Positions 6,595-8,758 of a stretch of 8,758 bases of DNA are shown one piece after another. The stretch is from an uncultured bacterium. GTDB lineage: Bacteria > Actinomycetota > Actinomycetes > S36-B12. Positions within the stretch are counted from its first letter, which is position 1, and every line of letters starts with the position of its first letter. The position numbers and the translations under genes were made by a program. The DNA lies in contig CAJAKT010000019.1 of the NCBI GenBank assembly GCA_903940375.1, forward strand, positions 1 to 8,758, in the 5' to 3' direction. The notes beneath the pieces are model-generated. The model made no database searches. It was not told where the DNA came from and was given only the letters and a program-made list of their open reading frames with translations.

Positions 6595-7787
6595 GCGAGA
6601 TCGCGAACGAGTCGCACACCGCCGGCGATGCCGTGCTGCGGGTCACCGACCTCCAGATGCATTTCCCCGTTCGGTCCAAGGGCCTGTTCCCTAAGACGAT
6701 CGGTCAGGTGAAGGCCGTCGATGGCGTGAGTTTCGACGTGCAGCCGGGGGAGACCCTCGGGCTGGTTGGCGAGAGCGGGTGCGGAAAGTCCACCACTGGT
6801 CGCACCGCCCTGAGGCTCCTCGAGCCGACGTCCGGCAAGGTCGAGATGGACGGCATCGATGTCACCCGGATGTCGGCGAAGGACATGGTGCCGCTGCGCC
6901 GCAAGGCAGCGATGATCTTCCAGGATCCGTACAACGCGCTGAACCCTCGGCACACCGTTGGTGCGATCATCGGTGCGCCCTTCGCCGTGCAGGGCGTCGA
7001 GCCCGCCGGCGGAGTGCGCGCGGCAGTCCGTGAGCTCATGGACCGCGTCGGCCTCAACCCGGAGCACTACAACCGCTACCCGGCGGAGTTCTCCGGCGGT
7101 CAGCGTCAGCGCATCGGTATCGCTCGTGCGGTCGCCCTGCGTCCGCACTTCATCGTCTGCGACGAGCCGGTGTCGGCGCTCGACGTGTCGATCCAGGCGC
7201 AGGTCATCAACCTGCTGCGCGACCTTCAGGACGAGTTCGGCATCGCCTACCTCTTCGTGGCACACGACCTTGCTGTCGTCCGTCAGATCTCCCATCGTGT
7301 CGCGGTCATGTACCTGGGGCACGTCATGGAGCTCACGAGTCGCGAGGAGCTGTACTCGCGACCCCTGCACCCGTACACGCATGCCCTGCTGTCGGCCATT
7401 CCGGTGCCCGATCCGCGCGCGCAGAAGAACCGCGAGCACATCATGCTGTCGGGGGATCTGCCCAGCCCGGTCAATCCGCCGTCCGGCTGTGTGTTCCACA
7501 CGCGATGCTTCGTCGCTCAGGACATCTGCAAGGTCGACAAGCCGGTCATCCGAGAGTTCGAGCCTGGCCACCAGGTCGCGTGTCACTTCCCGATCACGGA
7601 GTACCTCGGCTCGACGCTCATCGTCGGACCGGACCCGGGTCTCACCCCGGAGTCTGATCTCGAGGGGCGTCAGGACGGTGACCCCATGGAGCAGGCAGGG
7701 GATTCCGACCTGATCCACGAGCCCGGCACGAACTACACCGATGGGACCGACTCGCTGATCGACCCAGGCCCTGGCCTGTGGAGATGA
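6591..7787 (+). CDS. dppF: Peptide ABC transporter ATP-binding protein, DppF/OppF type, with extended C-terminus
   Basis: This is the partner ATPase, 398 residues. Motifs: Walker A GESGCGKS (60-67), Q-loop Gln111 in MIFQDPYNALNPR (the NPR is typical of the F subunit), signature FSGGQRQR (167-174), Walker B FIVCDEP (187-193), D-loop SALD (195-198) and H-loop His225 in LFVAHDLA. The stretch SRPLHPYTHALLSAIPVPDP and a four-cysteine region (Cys300, Cys306, Cys313, Cys331; CX5CX6CX17C) mark the oligopeptide-type C-terminus. After about residue 335 comes an acidic, low-complexity tail of some 60 residues rich in D, E, G and P and ending in GLWR; E. coli DppF, about 334 residues as I recall, has no such tail. 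ATG 6591 overlaps the dppD stop (ATGA), with GGGAG 5 nt upstream. The last 55 bp overlap the convergent peptidase gene. Confidence 0.93.
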   Translation: MSEIANESHTAGDAVLRVTDLQMHFPVRSKGLFPKTIGQVKAVDGVSFDVQPGETLGLVGESGCGKSTTGRTALRLLEPTSGKVEMDGIDVTRMSAKDMVPLRRKAAMIFQDPYNALNPRHTVGAIIGAPFAVQGVEPAGGVRAAVRELMDRVGLNPEHYNRYPAEFSGGQRQRIGIARAVALRPHFIVCDEPVSALDVSIQAQVINLLRDLQDEFGIAYLFVAHDLAVVRQISHRVAVMYLGHVMELTSREELYSRPLHPYTHALLSAIPVPDPRAQKNREHIMLSGDLPSPVNPPSGCVFHTRCFVAQDICKVDKPVIREFEPGHQVACHFPITEYLGSTLIVGPDPGLTPESDLEGRQDGDPMEQAGDSDLIHEPGTNYTDGTDSLIDPGPGLWR

Positions 7788-8758
7788 TCCGCGAGGAAGC
7801 CCACCTCGAGGCGTAGCAGGTTCTCGGCCACCACCTCCTGCGGTGTCATGTGCGTGACGCCACTCAGCGGCAGCACCGAGTGCGCCTTGCCCGCTGCGAG
7901 CAGGGCACTGGACAACTGCAGCGAGTTCGCGACCAGGACGTTGTCGTCGGCGAGCCCGTGGATGATCAGCAGCGGTCGCTCCAATCTGGCTGCACGGCCA
8001 AGGAGTGAACTGGCCGAGTAGGCATCGGCGTTGTCCTGCGGGAGACCGAGGTAGCGCTCGCTGTACGCGGTGTCGTAAAGCGCCCAGTCCGTCACCGGTG
8101 CCCCGGCAACGGCCGCGTGGAAGACATCTGGTCGGTCGAGTACGGCGAGGGCCGCGAGGTAGCCGCCGAATGACCAGCCGGTGATGCCGACGCGGGTGAG
8201 GTCGAGATCGGGATACGTCTCGCCGAGGGACTGCAGCGCGGCCACCTGATCAGCGAGGACGCAGGTCGCGAGGTCGTTGCCGACCTCGAACTCGAAAGCG
8301 GGCCCGCGGCCGGGAGTGCCGGCCCCATCGACGACCACGACAGCGAATCCCTGATCAGCGAGCCACTGGTCAGAGGCGAACGCGCTTGCTGCGTGCACGA
8401 CGCGGGCATGATGCGGACCGCCATACGGTGCCATCACGACGGGCAGCTGGCGAGAGCCGGGGACGTGCCCGGTGGGCCAGAGGACCGCGCAGGCGAGGTC
8501 GCGGTCCGTCACCCGGTGGAAGGAAACTGCTGGCTGGACGACGGGCACCTCGGCGAGCGACGTGATCTCACCGGAGCCATGTGCAAGACGGGCCGCGTAG
8601 TGCGTCCCCGTGCGATGGGAGTCAGTCGAGGCGATCACTATGCCGCCGGATGAGGCCGCGACGGAGTTGATCGAGTCGCCGGAGGTCAGCGCAGTCACGG
8701 TGCCGTCGCGGTCGATGGAGTAGACGTGCTGGTCCATCGCTCCGGGCTGTGCTGTGAC
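7733..8758 (-). CDS. S9B (dipeptidyl-peptidase IV-like) serine peptidase, partial (N-terminus beyond window)
   Basis: This encodes the C-terminal 341 residues of a prolyl-oligopeptidase-superfamily enzyme that, by family, removes dipeptides from peptide N-termini, often after proline. Numbering from the first Met (codon at 8737): residues 1-60 look like the last part of the beta-propeller (MDQHVYSIDRDGTVTALTSG). The alpha/beta-hydrolase follows, with LPVVMAPYGGPHHARVV (98-114), DGAGTPGRGPAFE (137-149) and nucleophile elbow GWSFGGY with Ser189. Then come AGAPVTDWALYDTAYSERYL (211-230), HGLADDNV with probable catalytic Asp264, and GVTHMTP with His296. The catalytic triad is therefore complete. 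The frame is open to the window edge (seven further codons), so this Met is not the true start and roughly half the protein is missing. Whether it is cytoplasmic or exported cannot be seen. It is convergent with the importer and overlaps it by 55 bp. A role in using imported peptides is inference. Confidence 0.9.
   Translation of the reverse strand, partial: VTAQPGAMDQHVYSIDRDGTVTALTSGDSINSVAASSGGIVIASTDSHRTGTHYAARLAHGSGEITSLAEVPVVQPAVSFHRVTDRDLACAVLWPTGHVPGSRQLPVVMAPYGGPHHARVVHAASAFASDQWLADQGFAVVVVDGAGTPGRGPAFEFEVGNDLATCVLADQVAALQSLGETYPDLDLTRVGITGWSFGGYLAALAVLDRPDVFHAAVAGAPVTDWALYDTAYSERYLGLPQDNADAYSASSLLGRAARLERPLLIIHGLADDNVLVANSLQLSSALLAAGKAHSVLPLSGVTHMTPQEVVAENLLRLEVGFLADHLHRPGPGSISESVPSV
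7765..7778. terminator. Small inverted repeat inside the convergent gene overlap (possible bidirectional terminator)
   Basis: CAGGCC (7765-7770) and GGCCTG (7773-7778) are perfectly complementary around 2 nt, giving a short stem with a tight loop on either strand. It lies within the coding ends of both convergent genes. No T-run follows on either side. This is the only hairpin I see between the genes, and it is too short to call a terminator with confidence. Confidence 0.2.

Noticed and set aside
6438..7718. 426-codon minus-strand open frame opposite the DppF-type gene
   Set aside because: Same shadow pattern; the plus strand encodes every ABC ATPase motif here.
1579..7787. A nickel (Nik-type) importer instead of a peptide importer
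   Set aside because: Family-5 binding proteins include nickel binders, but the ATPases have the oligopeptide-type four-Cys C-terminus and the neighbour is a peptidase. Not fully excluded.
8735..8737. ATG on the minus strand as the true start of the peptidase
   Set aside because: The frame continues open to the window edge (VTAQPGA precedes Met) and the visible start is in mid-propeller, so the gene is truncated by the window.

Overview
The window is high-GC DNA with actinobacterial hallmarks: strong GC bias at third codon positions, purine-rich Shine-Dalgarno sites, a probable TTG start, and ABC-transporter proteins that read as actinobacterial (a lipobox binding protein and a DppB-type permease with paired cysteines). 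The genus cannot be fixed from the sequence alone. Nothing visible suggests a phage, transposon, CRISPR array or RNA gene.

Layout. (1) 67-1326, plus strand: a 419-residue regulator that appears to be two TetR-type units in one chain; its N-terminal DNA-binding domain looks degenerate and its C-terminal one looks canonical. (2) 1327-1578: a 252-bp intergenic region dense in short perfect palindromes, probably the control region of the operon that follows. (3) 1579-7787, plus strand: a complete five-gene peptide ABC importer in the order permease (DppC type), lipoprotein binding protein (SBP family 5), permease (DppB type), ATPase (DppD type), ATPase (DppF type). The last three genes are translationally coupled (TGATG and ATGA overlaps). 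Two spacers break the operon: 113 bp before the binding-protein gene, holding a palindrome that matches one at the operon head, and 98 bp after it, holding a perfect 14-bp-arm hairpin. (4) 7733-8758, minus strand: the C-terminal catalytic half of an S9B (dipeptidyl-peptidase IV-like) serine peptidase, cut by the window edge and overlapping the DppF gene tail-to-tail by 55 bp.

Inferred physiology: the lipoprotein captures peptides outside the membrane, the two permeases form the channel, and the two ATPases drive import. The neighbouring peptidase could trim dipeptides from imported or external oligopeptides, but nothing shows co-regulation. The tandem TetR protein is the obvious candidate regulator of the importer. 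The importer is conventional. What deserves a second look is its regulatory architecture: a shared GTCAC-N6-GTGAC motif, an overlapping GACCGT half-site array, the post-SBP hairpin, and the two-domain TetR protein. I see no clear evidence of a wholly new system.
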